NCBI RefSeq assembly: GCF_000745265.1
Contig: NZ_JQNN01000001.1
Location: forward strand, 2,356,001 to 2,420,000
From: Massilia sp. 9096
GTDB lineage: Bacteria; Pseudomonadota; Gammaproteobacteria; Burkholderiales; Burkholderiaceae_D
DNA: 64,000 nucleotides
Direction: 5' to 3'
This document shows positions 1 through 8,762 of the stretch, in pieces. Positions within the stretch are counted from its first letter, which is position 1; the number at the start of each line of letters is the position of its first letter. The notes below the pieces were generated by a model, which saw nothing but the letters and a program-made list of their open reading frames with translations, was not told the origin of the DNA and searched no databases. The translations under genes and the position numbers were made by a program.

Positions 1-350
1 CGGCCGACCGCGGTCAGGTTGGTGGCGATCACGTTGTCCCATTCCTCGTCCTTCATGCGCATCGCCAGCTGGTCCTGGGTGATACCGGCATTGTTGACCA
101 GGATCGCGACGGCGCCGACGTTCTTGGCGATGTCGTCGATCACGGCGGTGCACTGCTGGGCGTCGGTGACGTTCAGGACCATGCCCTTGCCGCCGAATTC
201 GGCCAGGTATTCGCCGATCGCCTGCGCGCCGCTTTCCGTGGTGGCCGTGCCGACCACCTTGGCGCCCTGGCGCGCCAGTTCGAGCGCGATGGCCTTGCCG
301 ATGCCGCGCGATGCGCCGGTGACGAGGGCGACTTGGTTCTGCAGGTTCAT
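1..350 (-). CDS. fabG: 3-oxoacyl-ACP reductase FabG, N-terminal part (cut by window edge)
   Basis: The first 116 codons of a short-chain dehydrogenase lie here; the rest runs off the left edge. The start at 350 opens with the Rossmann nucleotide-binding motif TGASRGIG near residue 11, and the NNAG motif of the family appears near residue 87. FabG reduces 3-oxoacyl-ACP with NADPH in the fatty-acid elongation cycle. It lies 15 bp downstream of fabD on the same strand, the usual fab cluster order, which makes FabG far more likely than another SDR. The catalytic Ser-Tyr-Lys lie outside the window and cannot be checked. Confidence 0.93.
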   Translation of the reverse strand, partial: MNLQNQVALVTGASRGIGKAIALELARQGAKVVGTATTESGAQAIGEYLAEFGGKGMVLNVTDAQQCTAVIDDIAKNVGAVAILVNNAGITQDQLAMRMKDEEWDNVIATNLTAVG

Positions 351-365
351 GTTTGACCTCTATAT

Positions 366-1301
366 TTATTGTTGAATCGCCGCCAGCACGCGCTCGAGCG
401 CGGCCTGATCGACCAGGGCGTCGCCCACCAGCACCGGATCGATGCGCTTGGCCATGCCGATCAGCGTCTTGCTGGGCGCGCATTCGATGACTTGCGTCAC
501 GCCAATCGCCGCCATCTTCTGCATGGTCTCGACCCAGCGCACCGGGCCGGCGGCCTGGCGCACCAGCGCATCCTTGATCTGCGCGGGGTCGTTCAGGATA
601 GCCACGTCGACGTTGTTGATCAAGTCGATCTGCGGCGCCTTGAATTCGATGTTGGCCATGTACTCGCGCAGGCGGTCCGAGGCCGGTTTCAGCAGCGACG
701 AGTGGAACGGCGCCGACACCGCCAGCTTCATGGCGCGCTTGGCGCCCTTGACCTTGGCGATCTCGCAGGCGCGCTCGACCGCGGCGGTGTGGCCGGCGAT
801 CACGATCTGGGTCGGCTCGTTGAAGTTGACGGCTTCGACCACATCGCCTTGCGCGGCCTCGGTACAAACCGCTTTGACATCGTCAGCCTGCAGGCCGAGG
901 ATCACGGCCATGCCGCCCTGCCCCACCGGCACCGCGTCCTGCATCGATTGCGCGCGGAAACGCACCAGCGGCACCGCATCCTTGAAGTCGATCACGCCGG
1001 CGGCGACCAGCGCCGAGTATTCGCCGAGGCTGTGACCGGCGACAACGCTGGGCGCCGGACCGCCGGCGGCGATCCAGGCGCGGTACACGGCCACGGCCGC
1101 GGTCAGCATCACCGGCTGGGTGTTGGTGGTCAGGTCCAGCTCTTCCTTCGGACCGTCGGCGATCAGCTTGCCGATGTCCATGCGCAGCGCATCGGACGCT
1201 TCGAGCACGGTTTGCTCGACGACCGGGTTGCCGGCAAAGCCGTTCAGCATCCCGACGGCCTGGGCGCCCTGGCCCGTAAACAAAAATGCGAATTTGCTCA
1301 T
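366..1301 (-). CDS. fabD: malonyl-CoA:ACP transacylase FabD
   Basis: A 311-residue protein of normal family length. It transfers malonyl from CoA to acyl carrier protein to supply chain-extension units. The N-terminus has the family GQGAQ motif (residues 10-14), the nucleophile elbow GHSLG puts the catalytic serine at residue 91, and the partner histidine is in the AFPH-like stretch near residue 200 (seen here as APFH). It sits between fabH upstream and fabG downstream on the same strand, so it is probably co-transcribed with plsX-fabH-fabD-fabG. Confidence 0.97.
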   Translation of the reverse strand: MSKFAFLFTGQGAQAVGMLNGFAGNPVVEQTVLEASDALRMDIGKLIADGPKEELDLTTNTQPVMLTAAVAVYRAWIAAGGPAPSVVAGHSLGEYSALVAAGVIDFKDAVPLVRFRAQSMQDAVPVGQGGMAVILGLQADDVKAVCTEAAQGDVVEAVNFNEPTQIVIAGHTAAVERACEIAKVKGAKRAMKLAVSAPFHSSLLKPASDRLREYMANIEFKAPQIDLINNVDVAILNDPAQIKDALVRQAAGPVRWVETMQKMAAIGVTQVIECAPSKTLIGMAKRIDPVLVGDALVDQAALERVLAAIQQ

Positions 1302-1337
1302 CTGGTATTCCCTTCTATTCTTATATGCCCAGAGAAA

Positions 1338-2324
1338 TTACATGCGCGCTAAAACAGCGCCCCACGTAAAACCGCCCCCCACGCCTTCCATCATGACGTT
1401 GTGGCCGGGCTGGATGCGGCCGTCGCGCACCGCCTGGTCGAGCGCCAGCGGGATCGAGGCGGCCGAGGTGTTGCCGTGTTCGTTGACCGTGACCACCATC
1501 TTCTCGCCCGGCAGGCCGAGCTTCTTGGCGGTGCCGTTCATGATGCGCAGGTTGGCCTGGTGCGGGATCAGCCAGTCGATCTCGGAGGCCGCCATGCCGG
1601 CATGCGCGAGCGCTTCGTTGGCGACCTTTTCCAGCACCGTCACGGCCAGCTTGAACACCGCCTGGCCATCCATGTACAGGTGCTTCGGACCGGCCACCGC
1701 GGCGGCGGTCGGATTGGCCGGGCCGCACAGGATGTGGCCGTGGCTGCCGTCGGCGTGCAGCTTGACCGCCAGCACGCCCGGCTCCTCGGACGCCGAGAGC
1801 ACGACGGCGCCGGCGCCGTCGCCGAACAGCACGCAGGTGGTGCGGTCGTTGAAGTCGAGGATGCGCGAAAACACTTCGGTGCCGATCACCAGCACGTTCC
1901 TGGCGTTGCCGGCCTTGATGAAGGCGTCGGCGGTCGAGAGCGCGTAGACGAAGCCGCTGCAGACGGCGGCGACGTCGAAGGCCGCGCTGCCGTTGCGCAG
2001 CTCCAGCTTGTTCTGGACGATGCAGGCGGTGCTGGGGAAATTGCCGTAGAAATCGGGCGTCGAGGTCGCCACGATGATCATGTCGATCTGCTCGGCGGCC
2101 AGGCCGGCCGCTTCGAGCGCCTTGCGGGCGGCCTTGACGGCCAGGTCGGAGGCGTTTTCGTCGCTGGCGGCGAAGTGGCGCGCCGAGATGCCGCTGCGGC
2201 TGACGATCCAGTCGTCCGAGGTCTCGATGCCCTTGGCCGCCAGCTGGGCCGCGAGTTCGTCGTTGCTAACGCGCTGGGCCGGCAGATAGCTGCCGGTACC
2301 GATAATTTTGCTGTACAAAGTCAT
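1338..2324 (-). CDS. fabH: 3-oxoacyl-ACP synthase III (KAS III) FabH
   Basis: A 328-residue condensing enzyme that starts fatty-acid synthesis by joining an acyl-CoA primer to malonyl-ACP. The catalytic triad is visible: Cys122 in AAVCSGF, His255 in PHQAN and Asn285 in EHGNTSA. Length and motif order are those of FabH. It starts 3 bp after the plsX stop, which indicates tight translational coupling, and fabD follows 36 bp downstream. Nothing unusual is seen. Confidence 0.97.
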   Translation of the reverse strand: MTLYSKIIGTGSYLPAQRVSNDELAAQLAAKGIETSDDWIVSRSGISARHFAASDENASDLAVKAARKALEAAGLAAEQIDMIIVATSTPDFYGNFPSTACIVQNKLELRNGSAAFDVAAVCSGFVYALSTADAFIKAGNARNVLVIGTEVFSRILDFNDRTTCVLFGDGAGAVVLSASEEPGVLAVKLHADGSHGHILCGPANPTAAAVAGPKHLYMDGQAVFKLAVTVLEKVANEALAHAGMAASEIDWLIPHQANLRIMNGTAKKLGLPGEKMVVTVNEHGNTSAASIPLALDQAVRDGRIQPGHNVMMEGVGGGFTWGAVLARM

Positions 2325-2327
2325 TGC

Positions 2328-3368
2328 TTAACCCTGCTGAATGGTTGAGCCCGGCGCTTCGACGGGAGGCGCACTCGGCATCATCTCGGCGATCAGCGTC
2401 GAGAGTTGCTCTTGCACATTATATTTCGCCGCATCGAAAGCGCGGCGAATGGCCCACTCGTAAGCGAAAGCGTTGGCGCCGCCATGGCTCTTGAACACCA
2501 GGCCCTTGAGGCCCAGCAAACCCGCGCCATTGTAGCTTTCCGGATTCAACTTTTTCAGCGATTTCATCGCCAGCAAGGCGCCGATCTTGGACAGCGTGGT
2601 CTCCATCAGCGTCGCCTTGAAGAAGCGCGACACGCCTTCGATGGCTTTCAGCGTCACGTTGCCGACGAATCCGTCGCACACGATGACGTCCACCGTGCCT
2701 TTGAAGATGTCGTTGCCTTCGACATTGCCGTGGAAATCGAGCTTGCCGCGTTCGTGGTCGGCGCGCAGCAGGGGCGCGGTCGCCTTGACCACTTCGTTGC
2801 CCTTGATTTCCTCGGTGCCGACGTTGAGCAGGCCGATACTGGGACGGCGATGCTCCATCGCCTCGAACAGCACCGCGCCCATGATCGCGAACTGGTGCAG
2901 GTGATGCGGCTCGCAGTCGACGTTGGCGCCGAGGTCGAGCATGTAGGTCGGTCCGCCCTTCTGGTTAGGCAGGATCGAGCAGATGGCCGGACGGTCGACG
3001 TCGGCCATGGTCTTGAGCACGTAGCGCGAGATCGCCATCAAGGCGCCGGTGTTGCCGGCGGAGACGCAGGCCTTGGCCTTGCCTTCCTTGACCAGTTCGA
3101 TCGCCACGCGCATCGACGAATCCTTCTTGCGGCGCAGCGCGACTTCGACCGGGTCGTCCATGGCGACGACTTCGGAAGCGTTGCGCACGCTCAGGCGCGG
3201 GTTGTCGAGCGCGTGATGTTTCTTGAGTTCGGCGCGGACCTGGTCTTCCAGGCCGACAAGAATCAATTCGACTTCGGGTTCGCGCTTGAGGAATGCGAGG
3301 GCTGCCGGGATGGTCACGGACGGCCCGTGGTCACCACCCATGCAGTCGATGGAAATTGTAATTGTCAT
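2328..3368 (-). CDS. plsX: phosphate acyltransferase PlsX
   Basis: A 346-residue protein that converts acyl-ACP to acyl-phosphate, the first step of phospholipid synthesis in bacteria using PlsX/PlsY. The N-terminus carries the family DCMGGD motif (residues 8-13), and the body has the typical SAGNTGA and DLGANVDC segments. fabH follows almost without a gap. rpmF lies about 200 bp upstream on the same strand, but a strong hairpin/U-tract terminator stands between them, so plsX may depend on read-through or its own promoter. Confidence 0.96.
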   Translation of the reverse strand: MTITISIDCMGGDHGPSVTIPAALAFLKREPEVELILVGLEDQVRAELKKHHALDNPRLSVRNASEVVAMDDPVEVALRRKKDSSMRVAIELVKEGKAKACVSAGNTGALMAISRYVLKTMADVDRPAICSILPNQKGGPTYMLDLGANVDCEPHHLHQFAIMGAVLFEAMEHRRPSIGLLNVGTEEIKGNEVVKATAPLLRADHERGKLDFHGNVEGNDIFKGTVDVIVCDGFVGNVTLKAIEGVSRFFKATLMETTLSKIGALLAMKSLKKLNPESYNGAGLLGLKGLVFKSHGGANAFAYEWAIRRAFDAAKYNVQEQLSTLIAEMMPSAPPVEAPGSTIQQG

Positions 3369-3495
3369 TTGTCGGGATGAACCGCAGGCTCACAGGCGGC
3401 CGACGGCAGCGTGTCCTTGCGCGGCGCGGTGCCGGGCGGGGTCAGCGGGATTGAAAATGACGGTGTGCAAGCTTGGGTTGCAGCCGGCGATACGA

Positions 3496-3538
3496 AATAA
3501 AAAGCGGCGCCACGCATTGACATACGTTGCACCGCTTT
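3496..3538 (-). terminator. intrinsic terminator after rpmF
   Basis: Two 14-nt arms (3501-3514 and 3525-3538, 12 of 14 pairing) form a hairpin with a 10-nt loop. Read on the minus strand it is followed by a T-rich run (TTTTTATTT). It lies 26 bp past the rpmF stop, between rpmF and plsX. Confidence 0.8.
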
Positions 3539-3564
3539 CATGGAACAAAACAGCAAGACGTCGA

Positions 3565-3747
3565 TTACTCGTCGTTCTTGGTCTTGATCACTTTACGACC
3601 ACGGTAGAAACCGTTCGGGCTGATGTGGTGGCGCAGGTGGGTCTCGCCAGTGGTCGGCTCGACGGCCAGGTTCGGTGCAACCAGGAAATCGTGCGAACGG
3701 TGCATGCCGCGCTTGGACGGGGACTTCTTATTCTGCTGAACTGCCAT
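3565..3747 (-). CDS. rpmF: 50S ribosomal protein L32
   Basis: A 60-residue basic protein whose N-terminus ([20 protein letters not shown]) is the classic bacterial L32 start. This is the version without the CxxC zinc pairs, as is usual in proteobacteria. It is a structural protein of the large ribosomal subunit. A good ribosome site (AGGAG) lies just before the ATG. The rpmF-plsX-fabH order is widely conserved and links ribosome supply to lipid synthesis. Confidence 0.97.
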   Translation of the reverse strand: MAVQQNKKSPSKRGMHRSHDFLVAPNLAVEPTTGETHLRHHISPNGFYRGRKVIKTKNDE

Positions 3748-3773
3748 GATGACTCCTAAACATAAGTTCTAAA

Positions 3774-3801
3774 ATTCTAACACATTCGACTTGCAAAACA
3801 A
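3774..3801 (-). promoter_or_regulatory. candidate sigma-70 promoter for rpmF
   Basis: On the minus strand TTGTTT (3796-3801) and TAGAAT (3774-3779) are separated by 16 bp. The -10 box lies 26 bp upstream of the rpmF start. Position and AT-rich context fit a promoter; this is by eye only. Confidence 0.5.
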
Positions 3802-4079
3802 TGCAGATCGAGTATCCCAGCGGCAATTTCACGGGCGTGAAGCTGCCGACATGTTTAACGCTGCCTTACAACGATGACTCCATACTCGAGCTGCACGCGT
3901 TTGACACGTTTTTGATGTGATGCGGATGCTGCCACAAGGCGTTCCACATCGCAAATCTTTAAGGTCCCGCTCAACCTGCTGCGCGTTGCAACCTGGGTTT
4001 GCGATGCTCACTGTACTTGCGTACAGCTGCGCTTCTCAACCCAACCTGCTGCCGCTCGCTACGGTTTTTCGAAACCTTC
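3802..4079. other. gene-poor spacer between rpmF and yceD with a small hairpin element
   Basis: No convincing gene is seen in the 332 bp between the rpmF start and the yceD stop. The left part holds the rpmF promoter candidate. A perfect hairpin, CTGTAC-TTGC-GTACAG, lies at 4011-4026, inside a wider imperfect inverted repeat whose outer arms are TGGGTT near 3994 and AACCCA near 4038. This looks like a dispersed repeat element. A 60-codon open frame on the minus strand here has no recognisable product. Confidence 0.5.
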
Positions 4080-4577
4080 CTATTCTGATTTGAGGCTCTT
4101 CAGTGCCGCGAACGGCGATACCTTCTCGGACTTCAGCGAGTCCAGCAGCTTGGTATCGGGGCACACCTCGTGTTTCGGTGCCTGCGGCAGGGCCAGCAGG
4201 GCTTCATCTTCCAGCAACTGCATGATGTCGCAGGTCTGGCTGCCGACGATCACGTCGATGCTCTCGTCGTCGAGGACTTCCTCGATCTCGTCCGCATCCG
4301 CGTCGTTCTTGCCCAGCACCAGCATGGTCGACGAATCGACGTGGTAGCCGAACGGCTGCAGGCAGCGCTGGCACACCAGGTTCACGTCGCCCTGGACCGA
4401 CAGGGTCATCGACGGGTAACCCTGCGGGGTATGGCCGCCGTCGATTGCCCAGACGATCCGGCCGGATGGATCGGCGCACTCGGCCGCCAGGCGAGACATA
4501 TCGGCCACCGGCGTGTCGCCTTCACGATGGCCGTTGTTCCGACAAAATTCGAAGGCGTCGATGACAAAAGCGCTCAT
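4080..4577 (-). CDS. YceD/DUF177 family protein
   Basis: About 165 residues when started at the internal ATG at 4577 (MSAFVIDAFEFC...); a longer frame reaching 4634 adds 19 residues that do not resemble the family. The central CQRCLQPF motif (C-x2-C) is the hallmark of DUF177/YceD. An acidic stretch and the LLEDEALLALPQAP segment also fit. YceD homologues sit beside rpmF in many bacteria and are linked to 23S rRNA accumulation. The gene lies upstream of rpmF on the same strand but is separated from it by a 332-bp gap with its own promoter candidate. Confidence 0.88.
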   Translation of the reverse strand: MSAFVIDAFEFCRNNGHREGDTPVADMSRLAAECADPSGRIVWAIDGGHTPQGYPSMTLSVQGDVNLVCQRCLQPFGYHVDSSTMLVLGKNDADADEIEEVLDDESIDVIVGSQTCDIMQLLEDEALLALPQAPKHEVCPDTKLLDSLKSEKVSPFAALKSLKSE

Positions 4578-4746
4578 TTGGAAAACATCCCCGGAAAACC
4601 TGCGATAATAACAGGCTTCTCCCCGCCCAGTCAAAGAATCCGTGCAGTTTTTTCGGGTCTTGTCGCACTGGGGCGCATTTACCCGCGCCCACTCCGCAGG
4701 GAGCAGCTAAATCTCTGTTTTATTTGCAAATATTCGACCGGGCGCC

Positions 4747-5361
4747 ATGATAGCAAGGACCAATCCCAACAGCACGCCGCGCCTGATCCTGGCGTCCAGC
4801 TCGGCCTACCGGCGCGAGCTCCTGCAGCGCCTGCAGCTGCCGTTCGAGGCGATCGCGCCGCACATCGACGAAACGCCGCTGCCGGGTGAAACCCCGGACG
4901 CGGCCGCGCTGCGCCTGGCGCGCGAAAAAGCCGCCGCGATCGTTGCGCGCCATCCGGACGCGCTGGTGATCGGCTCGGACCAGGTCGCCACGCTGGACGG
5001 CGCGCAGATCGGCAAGCCCGGCGACCACGCGCGCGCGCTGGCCCAGCTGCAGACGATGCGCGGGCGCCAGGTCGTGTTTCATACCGCGCTATGCCTGTGG
5101 GACGGCCGCGAAGGCACCCATCAACTGGAAAACGTCCAGGCCTTCGTTACCTTCCGCGATCTGCCGGACGCCGAACTGGACGCCTACCTGCGTATCGAAC
5201 AGCCCTACGATTGCGCCGGCAGCGCCAAGAACGAGGGCCTGGGCATCGCGATCCTGGAACGCATCGACAGTTCCGATCCGACCGCCCTCACCGGCCTGCC
5301 GCTGATCGCCTTGACCACGATGCTGCGCCGCGCCGGCGTCTCTTTTTTCAATCAACAATAA
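4747..5361 (+). CDS. maf: Maf-like nucleotide pyrophosphatase (YceF type)
   Basis: A 204-residue Maf protein. The family hydrolyses non-canonical or methylated nucleoside triphosphates; the YceF branch prefers m7GTP. The N-terminal LASSSAYRRELL motif (residues 17-28) binds phosphate, and the GSDQV motif carries the conserved aspartate. It is transcribed away from the yceD-rpmF unit, as maf/yceF is next to yceD-rpmF-plsX in many genomes. The next gene starts 4 bp after its stop, so the two are probably an operon. Confidence 0.92.
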   Translation: MIARTNPNSTPRLILASSSAYRRELLQRLQLPFEAIAPHIDETPLPGETPDAAALRLAREKAAAIVARHPDALVIGSDQVATLDGAQIGKPGDHARALAQLQTMRGRQVVFHTALCLWDGREGTHQLENVQAFVTFRDLPDAELDAYLRIEQPYDCAGSAKNEGLGIAILERIDSSDPTALTGLPLIALTTMLRRAGVSFFNQQ

Positions 5362-5365
5362 CAAT

Positions 5366-6124
5366 ATGCCTGCAACTCCCGGAACCCTCTATCTGATCCC
5401 GAACACGCTCGGCGCCACCGAGCCCGCCCCGCACGCGCTGTCGCACATCCTGCCCGAGCAGGTGCAGGACATCGCCAGCAAGCTCGGCTACTTTGTCGCC
5501 GAGAACGCCAAGACGGCGCGCGCCTTCCTGAAACTGGTCGCGTTCGACCATCCGCTGGCGCGCCCGCTGCAGGACATCCAGATCGCCGAGCTGAACGTGA
5601 ACACGCCCGCGCAGGCGCTTGCGGCGCTGCTGCAGCCGCTGCTGGACGGGCTTGACGCCGGCCTGGTCTCGGAAGCCGGCGTGCCGGCGGTGGCCGATCC
5701 GGGCGCCGACCTGGTCCGCCTGGCGCACCAGCACGGCGTGCCGGTGCGGCCACTGGTCGGGCCGTCGTCGCTGCTGCTGGCCGTGATGGCGAGTGGCCTG
5801 AACGGCCAGAGCTTCGCCTTCAACGGCTACCTGCCGACCGACGCGGCCCAGCGCGGCAAGCGCATCGCCGAGCTGGAAAAGCGCTCGCGCGCCGAGAAAC
5901 AGACCCAGTTGCTGATCGAGACGCCTTACCGCAACGGCCAGATGCTCGACGCGCTCGTGGCCAGCTGCCAGCCGGGCACCCTGATCTGCGTCGCCACCGA
6001 TCTCACGCTGCCGAGCGAATCGGTGCGCACCTTGACGGCGGCCAAGTGGAAAGCCCAACTGGCCGCTGGCCGCACGCCGGACTTCCACAAGAAGCCGACC
6101 GTGTTCCTGTTCCTGGGCCAGTGA
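5366..6124 (+). CDS. SAM-dependent methyltransferase, RsmI/tetrapyrrole-methylase fold
   Basis: A 252-residue protein of the tetrapyrrole methylase superfamily that includes the 16S rRNA 2'-O-methyltransferase RsmI. The EAGVPAVADPGADLV segment (about residues 105-119) matches the RsmI SAM-site region, and LLIETPYRN (about 180-188) matches its central motif. It differs from canonical RsmI at the N-terminus, which begins PGTLYLIPNTLG, so it belongs to the RsmI-like branch found next to maf in beta- and gammaproteobacteria. The substrate cannot be fixed from sequence. Confidence 0.85.
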   Translation: MPATPGTLYLIPNTLGATEPAPHALSHILPEQVQDIASKLGYFVAENAKTARAFLKLVAFDHPLARPLQDIQIAELNVNTPAQALAALLQPLLDGLDAGLVSEAGVPAVADPGADLVRLAHQHGVPVRPLVGPSSLLLAVMASGLNGQSFAFNGYLPTDAAQRGKRIAELEKRSRAEKQTQLLIETPYRNGQMLDALVASCQPGTLICVATDLTLPSESVRTLTAAKWKAQLAAGRTPDFHKKPTVFLFLGQ

Positions 6125-6231
6125 TCACGGCGATATTCGAAAAGCGCATACGCTAGTCCGAAATCCTACGTTCCCAAGTTGGCTGATTGTTCTTAGTCTA
6201 TGCCTGACTACAACAACCCATTTGGGAAATC

Positions 6232-7230
6232 ATGCTCAAAAAGACCCTCGCCGCCCTGTTCGCTAGCGTCGCGCTGATCCAGCCGGCCCTCGCCGCCGAC
6301 CTCACGCTGACCAACGTCTCGTACGACCCGACGCGCGAGCTGTACCAGGACGTGAACGCCGCTTTCGCCAAGCAGTGGAAGGCCGGCGGCGGCGACACCG
6401 TCAAGATCAAGACCTCGCACGGCGGTTCGGCCAAGCAGGCGCGCTCGGTGCTCGACGGCCTGGAAGCCGACGTCGTCACCCTCGGCCTGGCCTATGACAT
6501 CGACGAACTGAGCCGCCGCGGCCTGATCCAGAGCAACTGGCAGTCGCGCCTGCCGCACAACGCGTCGCCGTACACCTCGACCATCGTGCTGCTGGTTCGC
6601 AAGGGCAATCCGAAGGGCATCCACGACTGGGCCGACCTGGTCAAGCCGGGCGTGTCGGTGATCACCGCCAATCCGAAGACCTCGAGCGGCGCGCGCTGGA
6701 ACTATCTGGCCGCCTATGGCTATGCGCTGCGCCAGCCGGGCGGCAACGACGCCAGCGCACGCGACTTCCTCAAAAAACTGTACAAGAACGTGCCGGTGCT
6801 CGATTCCGGCGCGCGCGGCTCGACCACGACCTTCGTCGAGCGCGGCATCGGCGACGTGCTGGTCGCCTGGGAAAACGAAGCCCTGCTGGCGGTCAAGGAA
6901 CTGGGCCCGGACAAGTTCGACATCGTCACGCCGTCGGTCAGCATCCTGGCCGAGCCGCCGGTGGCCGTGGTCGACAAGAACGTCGACAAGCACCACACGC
7001 GCAAGGTGGCCGAAGCTTATCTGCAATACCTGTATTCGGATGAAGGCCAGGCGCTGATCGCCAAGAATCACTACCGCCCGTCGACGCCGAAGGCGGCCAA
7101 GCAGTACGCCGGCCAGTTCCCGCAGGTGAAGCTGTTCACCATCGCCGACGTCGGCGGCAACTGGGACAAGGTCCAGAAGACCCACTTCAACGATGGCGGT
7201 GTGTTCGACCAGCTGTATCAGCCGAAGTAA
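6232..7230 (+). CDS. sbp: periplasmic sulfate/thiosulfate-binding protein
   Basis: A 332-residue extracellular solute-binding protein. A signal peptide is clear (residues 1-22, ending ALAA). The mature part starts with the family signature [11 protein letters not shown]. The conserved anion-binding stretches are present: [11 protein letters not shown], and the Arg-Trp in SGARWNYL. It delivers sulfate to the CysTWA importer. No cysT, cysW or cysA gene follows; the next gene is convergent, so this is a stand-alone sbp. Confidence 0.93.
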   Translation: MLKKTLAALFASVALIQPALAADLTLTNVSYDPTRELYQDVNAAFAKQWKAGGGDTVKIKTSHGGSAKQARSVLDGLEADVVTLGLAYDIDELSRRGLIQSNWQSRLPHNASPYTSTIVLLVRKGNPKGIHDWADLVKPGVSVITANPKTSSGARWNYLAAYGYALRQPGGNDASARDFLKKLYKNVPVLDSGARGSTTTFVERGIGDVLVAWENEALLAVKELGPDKFDIVTPSVSILAEPPVAVVDKNVDKHHTRKVAEAYLQYLYSDEGQALIAKNHYRPSTPKAAKQYAGQFPQVKLFTIADVGGNWDKVQKTHFNDGGVFDQLYQPK

Positions 7231-7257
7231 GCAGCCGAAACAGGCGCCCGGAGCCCG

Positions 7258-7280
7258 CCGCCGGCCGCAATGGCCGGTGG
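7258..7280. terminator. GC-rich hairpin between convergent sbp and EAL-HDOD genes
   Basis: A 9-bp stem (7258-7266 with 7272-7280, one G-T pair) and a 5-nt loop lie in the short gap between two converging genes. No clear T-run follows on either side, so it is a weak bidirectional terminator candidate. Confidence 0.35.
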
Positions 7281-7311
7281 CTGGTTGTGCTTCAGCCAGC
7301 CTGGACGCGCT

Positions 7312-8601
7312 TCAGTGAACTTCCGTGCCGCTCAGCTCGCGCACCCAGCTGAAGGCAGCCAGCTCGATCTCGCGCACCTGCTTGACCGACAGGCCCAGCT
7401 CGGCGAGCGCAGCCGACAGCGTCAGGCGCGAATGCGGTCCGCCGGAATGGCGGCCTTCGAGGTCCTCGGCCACGCGCAGCATCGCGCCATACTCGCCGCT
7501 GCGCTCGAGCAGCGCCGCGCGCACTTCGTTCGAGACCTCGACGCGGTCGAGGATCTCGCGCATCGGCACCGAAAACAGCGCATCCATCAGCGACATGATG
7601 CCGACCGTGAAGGCGTTGTTGGCGCCGGCGCTGTCGCCGGGGCGCAGCGTCAGCGTCATCAGTTCGAGCAGGCGCCCGCGCGTCGTCGCCATCTGCAGCA
7701 GCGGCGACTTGAATTCGATGTGGCCGTCGGGCCCGCTGTACAGCAGGATCTGGATCCAGCGCTCGAGCTGGCTGCGACCCAGGCGGCTCAACGCTTCGGA
7801 GACCGATACGACGTGGCCGGCGCCGGTCCCGGTCAGGTGGCTGTTGACCAGGCGCAGCAGGTTCAGGCTCAGCAGCGGGTCGCGCTTGACCGCTTCCTCG
7901 ATCGCATCGTTGCCGGCGTTGGCGTGGATCAGATCGATCACGCGCAGCAGCACCATCTCGGACGGCGTGATCTTCTTGCCCGACAAGATCGCCGGACGCG
8001 CGAAATAATAGCCCTGGAAATATTCGAAGCCGAGCTCGAGGCAGAGCTCGAACTCTTCGATCGTCTCGACTTTTTCAGCCAGCAGTTTCTGGCGCGGGTT
8101 GCGCAAGGTGCAGGCCAGCCGGACCAGTTCGTCGTGGCCGATGCCCTTCAAGTCGATCTTGATGACGTCCACCAGATCGATCAACTTGCGCACTTGCTCG
8201 GAATCGCCTATAACATCGTCGAGTGCGAACTTGAAGCCCAATTGCTTCAATTGCGCGATCCGCGCCAGCAAAGGCGGGGTTGGCTCGACGGTTTCCAGGA
8301 TTTCGAGGATGACTTTGTCAGGAGGCAAGAACCGGACGAAATCGCTCATCAACACCACCTCGTCCACGTTGACGAAGGCCAGCTGCTCGCCCACGACCTG
8401 TTGCATGCCAAGCTGGGACGCGTGGGAAATCACCGCGGCGGTGGCCGTAGCGTAATCGGTCAGTTGCGCATCCTCGTGTTCAGGCGCAGCACGAAACAAC
8501 AGCTCGAACGCAACCAAACGCTGATCGCGTCCGAGGATGGGTTGTCGCGCTAAAAAGAACTCTTCGGACTGCAAAGGGTCTGCCGCTACTACCGCATGCA
8601 T
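7312..8601 (-). CDS. EAL and HDOD domain signalling protein (YuxH type)
   Basis: 429 residues from the ATG at 8601; a longer frame to 8631 adds ten unlikely residues. The N-terminal half is an EAL domain. It keeps many conserved positions: the ELL version of the EAL motif near residue 34, LEILE, ALDD, KID, AEKVE and YFQGYYF. The C-terminal half is an HDOD domain (about residues 210-400). Such proteins act in cyclic-di-GMP and chemotaxis signalling; whether this one cleaves c-di-GMP is uncertain. A related but more degenerate protein lies at 56079-57287, at the end of the che operon. Confidence 0.88.
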   Translation of the reverse strand: MHAVVAADPLQSEEFFLARQPILGRDQRLVAFELLFRAAPEHEDAQLTDYATATAAVISHASQLGMQQVVGEQLAFVNVDEVVLMSDFVRFLPPDKVILEILETVEPTPPLLARIAQLKQLGFKFALDDVIGDSEQVRKLIDLVDVIKIDLKGIGHDELVRLACTLRNPRQKLLAEKVETIEEFELCLELGFEYFQGYYFARPAILSGKKITPSEMVLLRVIDLIHANAGNDAIEEAVKRDPLLSLNLLRLVNSHLTGTGAGHVVSVSEALSRLGRSQLERWIQILLYSGPDGHIEFKSPLLQMATTRGRLLELMTLTLRPGDSAGANNAFTVGIMSLMDALFSVPMREILDRVEVSNEVRAALLERSGEYGAMLRVAEDLEGRHSGGPHSRLTLSAALAELGLSVKQVREIELAAFSWVRELSGTEVH

Positions 8602-8762
8602 GTAAACTCCTGGGAAACATACGACGCGCACAGCGCGCCGGCGCCCGGCTGACCCGGGATACTGTGTCGACTATACTACAGACTCATAGTCTTTACATTT
8701 CGACATCGTATCAAAACGTTTCAGACGGGGGCCGGCGCTACGCTGCCGTTGGATTGCGCCAG

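Noticed and set aside
3365-3556. 63-codon open frame between rpmF and plsX
   Set aside because: It runs through the terminator hairpin and has no recognisable product.
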